The notes under the pieces were generated by a model that saw only the letters and a list, made by a program, of their open reading frames with translations, searched no databases and had not been told where the DNA came from. DNA of 64,000 nt. Origin: Prado023 sp964418695. Lineage in GTDB: Bacteria; Actinomycetota; Actinomycetes; S36-B12; CAIYMF01. The position numbers and the translations under genes were made by a program. The stretch is from positions 1 to 64,000 of the forward strand of contig CAYQMN010000002.1 of the NCBI GenBank assembly GCA_964418695.1, in the 5' to 3' direction. Each line of letters starts with the position of its first letter. The stretch's first letter is position 1. Positions 8,699-17,165 of the stretch are shown piece by piece.

Positions 8699-8780
8699 TG
8701 CGGGTGGCGGGACTCGAACCCGCACGTCCTGGGACACAGGAACCTAAATCCTGCGCGTCTGCCAATTCCGCCACACCCGC
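8699..8780 (-). tRNA. tRNA-Leu(TAG)
   Basis: An 82-nt cloverleaf with acceptor GCGGGTG/CACCCGC, T-loop TTCGAGT, anticodon loop TTTAGGT (anticodon TAG, reads CUA) and a long 13-nt class II variable arm as expected for leucine. CCA is not encoded. Confidence 0.95.
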
Positions 8781-8796
8781 CCGCCGCCGATTGTCG

Positions 8797-8823
8797 CAGC
8801 GTGGGGGCACTGGCTCCACGCTG
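8797..8823. promoter_or_regulatory. Perfect 8-bp inverted repeat upstream of the Rrf2 gene
   Basis: CAGCGTGG (8797-8804) and CCACGCTG (8816-8823) are exact inverted copies with an 11-nt spacer, ending 39 bases before the Rrf2 start. It may be an autoregulatory operator or a short hairpin; sequence alone does not decide. Confidence 0.35.
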
Positions 8824-8862
8824 GTTCGGCTCGGGTGCGTGGCCGGATGGTTGACTGGCGTC

Positions 8863-9318
8863 ATGCAGGTCTCCGCGCGCGTCGACTACGGCACCAGGGC
8901 CCTGGCAGAGCTGGCCTCGCGGCCCTCCGAGCTCATCACGACCGAGGAGCTGGCCGGGATGCAGGGCCTGCCGGTGAAGTTCCTGGAGGGGATCCTCACC
9001 CAGTTGCGACGGGCCGGGCTGGTCGTGAGCAAGCGGGGCGCCGACGGCGGATACCGACTGGCCCGAGGGGCGGAGGGGATCACGGTCGCCGACGTGTTCC
9101 GGGCCCTGGACGGCCCGATCGCGGCGGTCCGCGGCGAGGCTCCGGAGGATCTGGTCTACGCGGGCGCCGCCGAGCACCTGCGCGACGTCTATGTGGCGAC
9201 CAGGGCGGCGCTGCGCTCGGTGCTGGAGACGGTCACGCTGGAGCACCTCATCGAAGGGCGCCTGCCCGACGAGGTGCACTCGCTGCTGGCGCTGCCGGGG
9301 GCCTGGGAACGTCGGTAG
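8863..9318 (+). CDS. Rrf2 family transcriptional regulator
   Basis: A 151-residue winged-helix regulator. M-Q-V-S-A-R-V-D-Y-G-TRALAELA opens the Rrf2 domain; the recognition region VKFLEGILTQLRRAGLV and the wing RGADGGYRLAR follow. The three clustered cysteines that hold an Fe-S cluster in IscR and NsrR are absent, so it is not an Fe-S sensor of the classic type and ligand is unknown. ATG 8863 matches the family start. The gene stands alone between tRNA-Leu and the convergent peroxiredoxin gene. Confidence 0.9.
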   Translation: MQVSARVDYGTRALAELASRPSELITTEELAGMQGLPVKFLEGILTQLRRAGLVVSKRGADGGYRLARGAEGITVADVFRALDGPIAAVRGEAPEDLVYAGAAEHLRDVYVATRAALRSVLETVTLEHLIEGRLPDEVHSLLALPGAWERR

Positions 9319-9386
9319 GGGACGCGCCGACCCGGGGACGCCCGTCTGGTGGAGCTCCCGCCCGGTCGTCGCTCCCAGCCCCCTGC

Positions 9387-9851
9387 CTACGCGACGCCCA
9401 GTGTCTTGCGCAGCCGCGCGACGTGGCCGGTCGCTCGCACGTTGTAGAGCGCGTGCTCGATCCGGCCGTCGGGATCGATGACGAACGTGCTGCGGATGAC
9501 GCCCTGGTAGGTCCGCCCGTAGTTCTTCTTCTCGCCCCAGGCGCCGTACGTCTCCAGGACCTCGTGCTCGGGGTCGCTGAGCAGCGGGAACGTCAGTCCG
9601 TCGCGCTCGCGGAACCGCGCCAGAGAAGCGGTCGTGTCCGGGGACAGGCCCAGCACCGTGATCCCGGCCGCGGCCAGCGAATCGAGGGAGTCGCGGAAGT
9701 CGCAGGCCTCCGTGGTGCACCCGGGGGTCATCGCGGCGGGATAGGCGTAGAGCACGACGCGCTGGCCGCGCAGATCGGCGAGGCGGACGGTCTGCTCGTG
9801 GTCGTCGGGGAGCGCGAAGTCGGGGGCGGTGTCGCCGGGTGCCAGCGCCAT
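9387..9851 (-). CDS. bcp: Thioredoxin-dependent peroxiredoxin (BCP/PrxQ type)
   Basis: A 154-residue cytosolic peroxidase reducing hydrogen peroxide and organic peroxides with thioredoxin. The peroxidatic cysteine is in TPGCTTEAC (C45) with the resolving cysteine five residues on (C50), the PrxQ spacing. GDTAPDFALPD, the GAWGEKKNYG segment and STFVIDPDG are further signatures. ATG 9851 follows a GGAGAT ribosome site. It is convergent with the Rrf2 gene; the two need not be linked functionally. Confidence 0.95.
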   Translation of the reverse strand: MALAPGDTAPDFALPDDHEQTVRLADLRGQRVVLYAYPAAMTPGCTTEACDFRDSLDSLAAAGITVLGLSPDTTASLARFRERDGLTFPLLSDPEHEVLETYGAWGEKKNYGRTYQGVIRSTFVIDPDGRIEHALYNVRATGHVARLRKTLGVA

Positions 9852-9963
9852 GGGGATCTCCTTGCCTGCCGGGGATCGAGGTGATCGACCCTATCCCGCG
9901 GATGCTTGTCCGACTCCGGCCCACGTAAGGTGTGCGCGATCGCGCCGATTCCAGGAGGCTCCC

Positions 9964-10329
9964 ATGGCCAGTGCAGGCACCCAGCCCGCGAAGGCGCCCG
10001 CGCGCACCCCGGCCCAGATCGAGGCCGACATCGACGCCACGCGGGATCGGCTGGTCGGCACGATCTCCCAGCTCGAGGACCGGGTGAAGCCGGCCAACGT
10101 CGCCGACCGCGGCAAGAAGAAGGTCACCGCGGCGTACACCGACGAGAACGGCGTGCGCTGGGACCGGGTCGCTATCACGGCCGGTGCGGTGGTGGGCGGT
10201 GTGATCGCGCTTCGCATGGCCAGCCTCACGGTCCGGTGGGCGTTTGCCATGCCCATGCCGAAGCGGCCCAAGTCCGACGTCGTGTTCATCCCGGTCCCCC
10301 GCAACCAGGTCAGCTCCGCGGCCGGGTGA
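9964..10329 (+). CDS. DUF3618 domain-containing protein
   Basis: A 121-residue protein with the DUF3618 helix IEADIDATRDRLVGTISQLEDRVKP at about 20-44, a family of actinobacteria predicted to sit at the membrane. Residues around 65-85 (VAITAGAVVGGVIALRMASL) form one probable membrane segment. ATG 9964 is preceded by AGGAGG at eight bases, a strong ribosome site. No function is established. It is convergent with the thrE genes; the 200 bp between holds nothing I can identify. Confidence 0.85.
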   Translation: MASAGTQPAKAPARTPAQIEADIDATRDRLVGTISQLEDRVKPANVADRGKKKVTAAYTDENGVRWDRVAITAGAVVGGVIALRMASLTVRWAFAMPMPKRPKSDVVFIPVPRNQVSSAAG

Positions 10330-10532
10330 CTCCGGGCCGCCCCCCGCGCGCAGCCCCACGCGGCTCCCGCAGGTCGCGGTCTCGCAGGACCACGCAGCCC
10401 CCGCCGGCCGAGCCGAGTCGTGCCGTCGCGGGCCAGCCCCCGCCGGTCGAGCGGTCGTTCTGGTCCGCCGCCTGGTCGCCGAGGCCGACCAGGGGGGAGC
10501 GATGTCACCCACCGCCGCCGAGCCCGTGCCGG

Positions 10533-11018
10533 CTACGTCTGAAGATCCCCGTCCTCGTCCCGCACGACGAGGGCGGCGATCCGGCGGCCCACCATCAGCG
10601 TCGGCCCGATCGCGCCGACCGCCAACGCGATGATCGTCAGGGTCGCGATGGAGATGTTGATGACGACCTCGTCCACGATTGCCTTCGAGGGCGGATCCGT
10701 CGTCGTCAGACCGATGAGCCCCAGGAGCGCATCGAACATGTACGTCCCGGGGATCAACGGGATCACGGGTGCGAACGCGTAGATCGCGAGCGCGCGGTGG
10801 CTGCGCGGCGCCAGCACCGTGGCGCTGCATCCGATGGCGACCGCGGCGACGAAGCTCGCGACGGGAAGCGCGGCTCCCCAGTGCAGGCACACCGAGCGCA
10901 GCAGGTGTGCCCCCACCGCCAGCCCCATGATGACCGGCAGGCTGCGGGGCGGAACGGCGAACACCATCGCGAAGCCCAGCACCGCGAATGCGGCCCAGAG
11001 AGAGGCGGCGGCATTCAT
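10533..11018 (-). CDS. Threonine/serine exporter, C-terminal (ThrE_2/DUF3815) subunit
   Basis: A 161-residue membrane protein with about five hydrophobic segments, corresponding to the C-terminal half of ThrE (YjjB-like). The signature PVIPLIPGTYMFDALLG lies near residues 90-110. Its ATG overlaps the stop of the upstream subunit by four bases (ATGA), so the halves are made together and presumably assemble into one exporter of threonine, serine or, by analogy to YjjPB, succinate. Confidence 0.85.
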   Translation of the reverse strand: MNAAASLWAAFAVLGFAMVFAVPPRSLPVIMGLAVGAHLLRSVCLHWGAALPVASFVAAVAIGCSATVLAPRSHRALAIYAFAPVIPLIPGTYMFDALLGLIGLTTTDPPSKAIVDEVVINISIATLTIIALAVGAIGPTLMVGRRIAALVVRDEDGDLQT

Positions 11019-11779
11019 GGCAGCTGCCCCGCGATCGTGACCGCTGCGGTCAGGCCCACCGCGGCCGAGGCGACGATCACCGCGCTCATGGCCAGCCGGG
11101 TCACTCCGTTCAGGTAGTGCGCGGTCAGCAGGTCGGCGGTGCCGTTCAGGAGCGGCACGCCCGGCACCAGGAAGAGCGTGGAGGCGGCCAGGGCGGGCTG
11201 TGCCGTGGCATCCAGGTCGAAGACAGTGGCGCCCGCAGCCACGATGAGTGCGGCCACGAAGGCCGCGGACGTGACCGCGACGAACGGCTTCTGGTGCTTG
11301 CGGACGAGCAGCTGGCGAGTCCAACCGCCTGCCCACCCGCCGAGGAAGGTGAGGACCGCTCCCAGGAACGTGGCTCCGAACAGAATGGCGAATGCCGCGC
11401 TGGAGCCGCCGAGGGCGATCATGACCAGCCACACCGGGTAGACCGGCGGGCTGTGCCGGATGGTGGCGAGCTCCGCCCTGACCTGGGCCGCCGTGAGCCG
11501 CCCGCTCTGAGCCCGGTCCGCGACGTCGATGGCCTCGGACAGGCGCGAGAAGTTGATCCCGAAGTGCTCCGCGTGCCGCCCGCCGGTGAGCGTGTCTTCC
11601 CGCATGCCGACCGTCATCGAGACGTTCACCGACGACACGGCGCAGTGGGTCTCGGTGGCACCCATCGCCTCGGCGATCCGGGTCATCAGATCGACGGTCC
11701 GGGTCGTGTGCCCGCCGGACTCCTGGGCGATGACGCCGACTTCCAGCGCCAGATCGAGGGCATCCGCCAGTTCGGCCAT
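11015..11779 (-). CDS. Threonine/serine exporter, N-terminal (ThrE/DUF1212) subunit
   Basis: A 254-residue protein: a soluble N-terminal part of ~110 residues (ALEVGVIAQESGGHTTRTVDLMTRIAEAMG, the DUF1212 signature) followed by about five membrane segments including LVPGVPLLNGTADLL, the conserved ThrE motif. It is YjjP-like. In Corynebacterium both halves are one polypeptide; here they are two overlapping genes. The arrangement is an established alternative, not a frameshift. Confidence 0.88.
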   Translation of the reverse strand: MAELADALDLALEVGVIAQESGGHTTRTVDLMTRIAEAMGATETHCAVSSVNVSMTVGMREDTLTGGRHAEHFGINFSRLSEAIDVADRAQSGRLTAAQVRAELATIRHSPPVYPVWLVMIALGGSSAAFAILFGATFLGAVLTFLGGWAGGWTRQLLVRKHQKPFVAVTSAAFVAALIVAAGATVFDLDATAQPALAASTLFLVPGVPLLNGTADLLTAHYLNGVTRLAMSAVIVASAAVGLTAAVTIAGQLP

Positions 11780-11890
11780 GGCCCCAGGCTAGTGATGCAG
11801 ACCCCTCGGGCTCTTGCGCTGGCGAGGCGCCGACCGTGGCAGTCGACACGAACGCGAGGTCAGGGGAACCTCCCCTGACCTCGCGTGACG

Positions 11891-11963
<73 letters not shown>

Positions 11964-12034
11964 AAGTGCCCGGCAAGTTTACCGCGCCCTTCCGGCAGGA
12001 GCCAAACGACCGACCGCCGGGCGACGGCACTGCT

Positions 12035-12111
12035 TGGGGTGAGTGACGGGGCTCGAACCCGCATCCTCCTGGACCACAACCAGGTGCTCCACCAATTGAG
12101 CTACACCCACC
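12035..12111 (-). tRNA. tRNA-His(GTG)
   Basis: A 77-nt tRNA including the extra 5' G(-1), which lies opposite C73 as required for histidyl-tRNA synthetase. Anticodon loop TTGTGGT gives GTG. CCA is encoded at 12035-12037. Confidence 0.95.
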
Positions 12112-12193
12112 ACGGCCGCGCAGGATCGCTGCGCGACGCGCGGCAAGTGTACCGGACTCCGAGGGCACCGAATCGGCCCGCGATCGGGGCGGA

Positions 12194-12826
12194 TCAGCCC
12201 GCGGACTGGTCCCGGGTGTGGTCCACCACGTTGGCCTCGGCGGCCGTGCGCGCCTCCTGGGAGGTCGGGCCGGGCTGTGCGGCGAGCATCGTCTGGCGGT
12301 AGTAGCGCAGTTCGGCGATCGACTCGCGGATGTCGGCCAGCGCCCGGTGCCCTCCCCGCTTGGTCGGCGCGTTGAAGTAGATGCGCGGGTACCACCGGCG
12401 GGCCAGCTCCTTGAGCGTGGAGACGTCCACGAGCCGGTAGTGCAGGTAGTCGTCGAGCGCCGGAGCGTGCGCGGCGAGGAATCCGCGGTCCACGTACACG
12501 CTGGAGCCCGCCAGCGGCGCCCGCCCGGGCTCGGTCACGTGGGTCTGCACGTAGGCCAGCACCGCCGCCTCCGCCTGGGCGATCGGGATGCCCTCGGCGA
12601 TCTCCGTGATGAGCCCGGACTCGGTGTGCATGTCGACCACTACCTGCTCCATCCCGTCCAGGATGGTCAGGTCCGGGGGGCGCACGACGAACGAGAGGCC
12701 GGCGTCCAGCTCGGTCAGCTCGGCGTCGGTGACGATCGCCGCGATCTCCACGATCTGGTCGCGCAACGGGTCCAGCCCGGTCATCTCCAGGTCGATCCAG
12801 ACGAGCCGATCGGTGCGTGCGTCCAC
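12194..12826 (-). CDS. orn: Oligoribonuclease
   Basis: A 210-residue DEDDh 3'-5' exonuclease that finishes RNA decay by cutting di- to penta-ribonucleotides, including pGpG from c-di-GMP. The ExoI motif WIDLEMTGLD (D12, E14), the VDRGFLAAH middle motif, and HRALADIRESI (ExoIII) are intact, and DVSTLKELARRWYP is typical of Orn. The start at 12826 matches the family N-terminus. It is transcribed towards the tRNA-His/Lys pair. Confidence 0.96.
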   Translation of the reverse strand: MDARTDRLVWIDLEMTGLDPLRDQIVEIAAIVTDAELTELDAGLSFVVRPPDLTILDGMEQVVVDMHTESGLITEIAEGIPIAQAEAAVLAYVQTHVTEPGRAPLAGSSVYVDRGFLAAHAPALDDYLHYRLVDVSTLKELARRWYPRIYFNAPTKRGGHRALADIRESIAELRYYRQTMLAAQPGPTSQEARTAAEANVVDHTRDQSAG

Positions 12827-12955
12827 GCGGGCACCCTATGCGCATTCCCCGATCGAGCCTGGCGGCTCGCCCGTCCGGCCGGCTCGGCGGGCACCGAGGG
12901 CCATGTCCGATTGCTGCTAGTGCGACGCGCTGCCATGGGTGAGGATGAGGGCCTG

Positions 12956-14542
12956 ATGGACGCCACCCTCGATCACGAGCGCTGCTACCGGGCCCTCGCC
13001 AGCCGCGACGCCCGGTTCGACGGCACGTTCGTCACGTCGGTGCGCACGACCGGGATCTACTGCAGGCCCAGCTGCCCGGCGGTCACCCCCAAGCGGTCCA
13101 ACGTCCAGTTCTTCCGGACCGCGGCGGCGGCGCAGCGCGCGGGGTTCCGGGCATGCCGGCGATGCCGGCCCGATGCCGTCCCCGGCGACCCGGAGTGGAA
13201 CGTGCGCCAGGACGTCGTCGGCCGCGCGATGCGCCTGGTGACCGACGGGGCCGTGGACCGGCTGGGCGTGGCCGGTGTGGCCGAGACCCTCGGCTACAGC
13301 CAGCGCCACCTCAACCGGCTGGTCACCGACGAGCTGGGCGTGGGCCTGAGCGCGCTGGCCCGATCCCAGCGCGCCCACACCGCGCGCATCCTGCTGGAGA
13401 CCACCGAGCTGCCCGCCTCCCAGGTCGCGTGGGCGGCGGGCTTCGGCAGCATCCGGTCGTTCAACGACACCATCCTCGGGGTCTACGGGCGCACTCCGAC
13501 GGCGTTGCGTGAGGCGGCCCGCGGGCGGCCTGCCGGCGCCCGGCCTGGATCGGTGGGCAACGACGAGCCGCGTCCCGGCGGCACCCGCCCCGACGGTTCA
13601 GCCTCCGGCGGCATCCGCCCCCTTGATGTCCCTGCTGCCCCCGGGGCCCGGCTGCGGATCCGCCTGGCGGCCCGGCAGCCGTTCGACGGCGCGCGCGTGC
13701 TGGCGTTCGTCGGGCGCCGGGTGATCCCGGGCGTCGAGGCATGGGACGGCACCACCTATCGGCGCTCGCTGGACCTTCCCCGCGGGCACGCGACCGTCGC
13801 ATGCACCCTCGGCGACGGATCGGTCCTGGTCGAGCTGGTGCTCGCCGACGTGCGCGACCTGGCGCCGGCGGTCGCCCGCGTCCGCCGGATGCTGGACCTG
13901 GACGCCGACCCGCAGGCGGTCGCCGAGGTGCTGGGTGCCGATCCGCTGCTCGCCCCGCTCGTGCGTGCGCGCCCTGGGCTGCGCATGCCGATCGGTGCGG
14001 ATCCCCGAGAGTTCGTGGTCCGGGGGATCGTCGGCCAGCAGGTCAGCCTGTCCGGGGCGGCCACGGTGGCCGGTCGGCTGGTGGCCGCGCTCGGCAGTCC
14101 GCTGACGATCCCGGACCCGGTCCTCACCCACGTGTTCCCGACACCCGCCCAGCTCGCCGAGGCGGATCCGGCCCAGCTGCCGATGCCGCGCGCGCGTGCC
14201 GCCGCCCTGGTCGGGACCGCCCGCGCGCTGGCCGACGGCGTGCTGGTCCTGGACCCCGGATCGGACCGGGCCAGCGCGCGCCGTGACCTCCTCGCGCGAC
14301 GGGGGGTCGGGCCGTGGACGGCCGACTACGTGCTCATGCGCGGCCTGGGCGATCCCGACGTCCTGCTCGCCACGGACCTGGGCGTCCGGCGGGCGGTCGC
14401 CGCGCTGGGCGCCGACTCGTCGCCCAGCGCGATCGAGCGACTGGCCCACTCCTGGCGGCCCTGGCGCTCCTACGCCGTAGCCCACCTGTGGACGAGCCTG
14501 GAATCCGTGTTGCCCGCCGCCTCCTCGGAAGGAAGCCGATGA
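12956..14542 (+). CDS. Ada-AlkA fusion: DNA alkylation sensor and 3-methyladenine glycosylase
   Basis: A 528-residue fusion. Residues 1-75 are an Ada zinc domain (D-x-FVTSVRTTGIYCRPSCPA; C36, C40, C67, C70), with C36 as methyl acceptor from phosphotriesters; about 85-190 an AraC-type HTH ending in FGRTPTALR-like YGRTPTALREAAR; about 220-510 an AlkA domain with the HhH motif GVGPWTADYVLMRG and catalytic D474 in ATDLGVRRA. It should activate repair genes on methylation and excise alkylated purines. A Pro/Gly linker near 190-220 joins the halves. ATG 12956 follows GAGG; in-frame ATG 12935 is an alternative. The next gene, ogt, overlaps its stop. Confidence 0.93.
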   Translation: MDATLDHERCYRALASRDARFDGTFVTSVRTTGIYCRPSCPAVTPKRSNVQFFRTAAAAQRAGFRACRRCRPDAVPGDPEWNVRQDVVGRAMRLVTDGAVDRLGVAGVAETLGYSQRHLNRLVTDELGVGLSALARSQRAHTARILLETTELPASQVAWAAGFGSIRSFNDTILGVYGRTPTALREAARGRPAGARPGSVGNDEPRPGGTRPDGSASGGIRPLDVPAAPGARLRIRLAARQPFDGARVLAFVGRRVIPGVEAWDGTTYRRSLDLPRGHATVACTLGDGSVLVELVLADVRDLAPAVARVRRMLDLDADPQAVAEVLGADPLLAPLVRARPGLRMPIGADPREFVVRGIVGQQVSLSGAATVAGRLVAALGSPLTIPDPVLTHVFPTPAQLAEADPAQLPMPRARAAALVGTARALADGVLVLDPGSDRASARRDLLARRGVGPWTADYVLMRGLGDPDVLLATDLGVRRAVAALGADSSPSAIERLAHSWRPWRSYAVAHLWTSLESVLPAASSEGSR

Positions 14543-15087
14543 CCACGACGACCGCCCTGGCCCCGAACCTGGTGGAGCAGACGATGGCCACCCCGATCGG
14601 CTCGTTGCGCCTGATCGCGGGGCCGCGCGGGCTGCGCGCAGTGCTGTGGCCGGGGGAGGAGGGCGTCCGGGTCGCCCGCTCGCTGGCGCTGGACGGCGCG
14701 GTGCCGGCCGGACCGGCCACCGAGGCCGACCCCCAGGAGCATCTGGCCGCCGCCCGCGCGCAGCTCGCCGAGTACTTCGCCGGGAGCCGGCGGACGTTCG
14801 ACATCGCGCTGGACCCGGTCGGGACGGCCTTCCAGCGGGCCGCCTGGGACGTCCTGCGCCGCATCCCGTTCGGACAGACGATGAGCTACCGCGAGCAGGC
14901 GAGCGCGCTGGGCGACCCGGGCCGGGCCCGGGCGGTGGGCGCGGCCAACGGCCGCAACCCGCTGTCGATCCTCGTGCCCTGCCACCGGGTCGTCGCCTCG
15001 TCCGGGGCGCTCACCGGGTTCGCCGGCGGAGTGGACACCAAGGCCTGGCTGCTCGACCACGAGCGCCGCGTCCTGGCGGCGGGCTGA
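14539..15087 (+). CDS. ogt: Methylated-DNA--protein-cysteine methyltransferase
   Basis: A 182-residue suicide repair protein removing methyl groups from O6-methylguanine. The active-site motif is VPCHRVV with C148, preceded by the helix AVGAANGRNPLSI and followed by GFAGGVDTKAWLLDHE. Its ATG overlaps the TGA of the Ada-AlkA gene, so both are made from one message that handles base and phosphate methylation together. Confidence 0.95.
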   Translation: MTTTTALAPNLVEQTMATPIGSLRLIAGPRGLRAVLWPGEEGVRVARSLALDGAVPAGPATEADPQEHLAAARAQLAEYFAGSRRTFDIALDPVGTAFQRAAWDVLRRIPFGQTMSYREQASALGDPGRARAVGAANGRNPLSILVPCHRVVASSGALTGFAGGVDTKAWLLDHERRVLAAG

Positions 15088-15105
15088 GCCGACCTGCCCG
15101 GGTGC

Positions 15106-16248
15106 TCACCGGCCCGGGTGCTCCCGGTCCGCCTCGCGCTGCAGGTCCGTGGCGTCGGCGTCGGTCAGTCCGGTGGCCTGCAGCAGGTCGGCGGCGTAGA
15201 ACCGCACCTGTGTGAGCATCGGGGTGACGAAGAGTCCCGGCGAGGTCAGCGACGTCCCCACGTCGACGCGCACGCGGGTCGCGCGGGACGAGACGTCGAT
15301 GAGCGACCGGCGCACGGCCACCGGGGAGGCCGACTCCGCCAGCACGTCGCGCAGCTGATCGGTCGCCCTGGCCAGCTCCTCGAGCAAGTACGGAAGCTCT
15401 GCGGGCACCTGCTCGCCCCGGTGCAGGGCGGAGGCCGCCTGGCGGGCCAGGACGCGCAGGTTGCGCAGGGCGTTGTCCAGGTGTGGTCCCGCCCACGTGT
15501 AGGGGCTGACGATCGTGCGGTTCCCCCAGAGCCACGGCGTCAGGCGCACGGCATCGCGGGCGGCCGACATGCCCGTGCTGAACTCGCCGAGCACTGGAGC
15601 GCTGTCCCGCAAGGAGGTCAGGGTCTCGGTGGCGGACTCCTGCGCGCCCGTGCGCAGCGCGTGGGAGAGCTGCGTGCAGCCGTCGGCGAGGGTGCGGATC
15701 AGGGGGTCGGTGGCCCGCCGCGCGATCCGCGCCGGATGGACCGGCACCAGGAAGGTGGCCACCGCGAGGCCGACCGTGCCGCCGATCAGCGCGTCGAGGA
15801 ACCGTCCGGTGTTCCACGGCTGGGCGTCGGTGGGCGGGGTGAGGGTCGCGATGAGGATGGCCGAGGAGGAGGCCTGCATGATCAGGATCGGCCCGCCGCC
15901 GAGGAGCAGCGCCACGGTCAGGGCGATCAGCACCACCAGGCCCAGCTGCCAGATGCCGGTGCCGATCTGGGCGATGAGCAGGTCGGCCAACGCGATCCCG
16001 ATCGCGTTGCCGATCAGCAGCTCGGTGGCGCGGCGCACCCGCTGACCCATCGAGATGGCGACCGTCGAGATCGCCGCGATGGGGGCGAAGAACGGGTCGT
16101 GGTGACCGATCGCCAGGCCGATCCCGTATGCGAGGCAGGCCGCGACGGTGGCTTGCACGAGGATGCGCCACGAGGCAGTCACCGCCTGGACGCCCTCGCG
16201 CGCGTCGTCGGCCGCGCTGCGCCACGCTCGGCGCAGGGTGTCGCTCAC
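15106..16248 (-). CDS. FUSC family / aromatic acid exporter-like membrane protein
   Basis: A 380-residue protein with an N-terminal block of about six membrane segments (residues 25-165, including ATVAACLAYGIGLAIG and AIISTVAISMGQRVRRA-like sequence) and a soluble helical C-terminal half. The pattern H-x-DPFFAPIAAIS, GQRVRRATELLIGNAIGI matches the fusaric-acid-resistance/ArAE family. Substrate is unknown. It is convergent with ogt and is followed on its own strand by nothing, while a tiny Cys-rich gene lies just upstream. Confidence 0.85.
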   Translation of the reverse strand: MSDTLRRAWRSAADDAREGVQAVTASWRILVQATVAACLAYGIGLAIGHHDPFFAPIAAISTVAISMGQRVRRATELLIGNAIGIALADLLIAQIGTGIWQLGLVVLIALTVALLLGGGPILIMQASSSAILIATLTPPTDAQPWNTGRFLDALIGGTVGLAVATFLVPVHPARIARRATDPLIRTLADGCTQLSHALRTGAQESATETLTSLRDSAPVLGEFSTGMSAARDAVRLTPWLWGNRTIVSPYTWAGPHLDNALRNLRVLARQAASALHRGEQVPAELPYLLEELARATDQLRDVLAESASPVAVRRSLIDVSSRATRVRVDVGTSLTSPGLFVTPMLTQVRFYAADLLQATGLTDADATDLQREADREHPGR

Positions 16249-16260
16249 CGCCGGGTCAGG

Positions 16261-16377
16261 TCAGCGGCACGCGCAGCGCTCGGCCTGGGGCACGCCGGCC
16301 AGCGCCTCCTCGACATGCAGCCCGCAGCCCGTCCACGTCACCTTGCTGCACAGCGGACAGCGGACCGGACTGCACAT
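16261..16377 (-). CDS. Small Cys-rich protein, 38 residues
   Basis: ATG at 16377 opens a 38-codon frame ending in TGA at 16261-16263. The product has six cysteines (2, 7, 10, 18, 35, 37) as C-P-L-C, G-C-G-x-H and C-A-C-R, so it could fold around a zinc ion. Spacing, TW-x-GCG-x-HVEE and the VP-x-x-x-RC ending resemble short hypothetical proteins I recall from other actinobacteria. It ends 13 nt before the FUSC-type gene on the same strand and may be its leader gene in an operon. No function is known to me. Confidence 0.6.
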   Translation of the reverse strand: MCSPVRCPLCSKVTWTGCGLHVEEALAGVPQAERCACR

Positions 16378-16482
16378 GGCGACTCCTGGGGCCAGAGGGA
16401 GCGTCAGGATGGTGCAGCGCGCCACGACGGCGCAAGTCCAGGCCGAGGCGACCGGGCGCCGACCGTAGACTCACCCCGGACG

Positions 16483-16555
16483 GCCCCCGTAGCTCAGGGG
16501 ATAGAGCGATGGTTTCCTAAACCACAGGCCGCAGGTTCGATTCCTGCCGGGGGCA
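16483..16555 (+). tRNA. tRNA-Arg(CCT)
   Basis: A 73-nt tRNA with acceptor GCCCCCG/CGGGGGC, anticodon loop TTCCTAA (CCT, reads AGG) and T-loop TTCGATT. A TAGACT -10 box at 16466-16471 lies just before it. CCA is not encoded. Confidence 0.95.
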
Positions 16556-16583
16556 CCGCACAGCACGCTCCCCACACATGAGA

Positions 16584-16611
16584 CCGCCCCGCCGAGTGCT
16601 CGGCGGGGCGG
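16584..16611. terminator. GC-rich hairpin terminator between tRNA-Arg and the SRPBCC gene
   Basis: A perfect 13-bp stem starting CCGCCCCGCC with a minimal loop lies between two convergent transcripts, so it can end both. Confidence 0.75.
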
Positions 16612-16628
16612 CGACGGACTGTGGGGGG

Positions 16629-17054
16629 TCAGAACTGCTTGGCGAGAGCCTCGGTAGCGCCCTTCAGGGTGTCCTTGAGGGTCTTCTTCTGAACGAAGCC
16701 CGGCAGCGGGATGCCGGCGTCGATCTCGAGGGCGAAGGTCGCCGTGCTGCCTGCGCCGTCGGCCAGGACGGTCCAGGAGCCCGTCTGGTCCTTCTGCATC
16801 TTGGTCGGCGCCGAGAGCTTCCAGGCGAAGCCGTTCTCGTTGTGCTCGTAGTCCAGGACGAAGTCGTCCTTGGCGACCTTGACGTCGTTGACGAGGCGAG
16901 CCTTGGAGGGGTTGCCCTCCGCGTCGCGCTCGAGGACCTCGGACTCGAGGTTGCCGGGGAACCAGTTCTTCTGGTTGTCGATGTCGCGCAGGAAGGTGAT
17001 GACCTGGTCGACGGGTGCGTTCACGCTGATGCTTCTTGAACCATGGACTGCCAT
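16629..17054 (-). CDS. SRPBCC family protein (polyketide cyclase/START-like)
   Basis: A 141-residue protein with the START/Bet v1-like layout: GSRSISVNAPVDQVITFLRDI at the N-terminus, the N-W-F-PGNLESEVLERD strand region and a long C-terminal helix (VQKKTLKDTLKGATEALAKQF is the last part). Such proteins bind a hydrophobic ligand or stabilise a partner; no specific ligand can be named. The gene stands alone, ends at a strong hairpin, and begins with MAVHGSRS at ATG 17054. Confidence 0.85.
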   Translation of the reverse strand: MAVHGSRSISVNAPVDQVITFLRDIDNQKNWFPGNLESEVLERDAEGNPSKARLVNDVKVAKDDFVLDYEHNENGFAWKLSAPTKMQKDQTGSWTVLADGAGSTATFALEIDAGIPLPGFVQKKTLKDTLKGATEALAKQF

Positions 17055-17165
17055 GCCGGACAGGCTAGGGGCGTAGATCGGGCCGATGCCCGGTGAGCGG
17101 ACATGCTCGACGACAGTTGTTCGCCGGATCTCGCTGACGCGCGCAGCGGGCCGGTCGGGGACGCC

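Noticed and set aside
10533..11779. ThrE split as a frameshift
   Set aside because: The halves overlap by a clean ATGA and two-gene ThrE (YjjP/YjjB style) is an established form.
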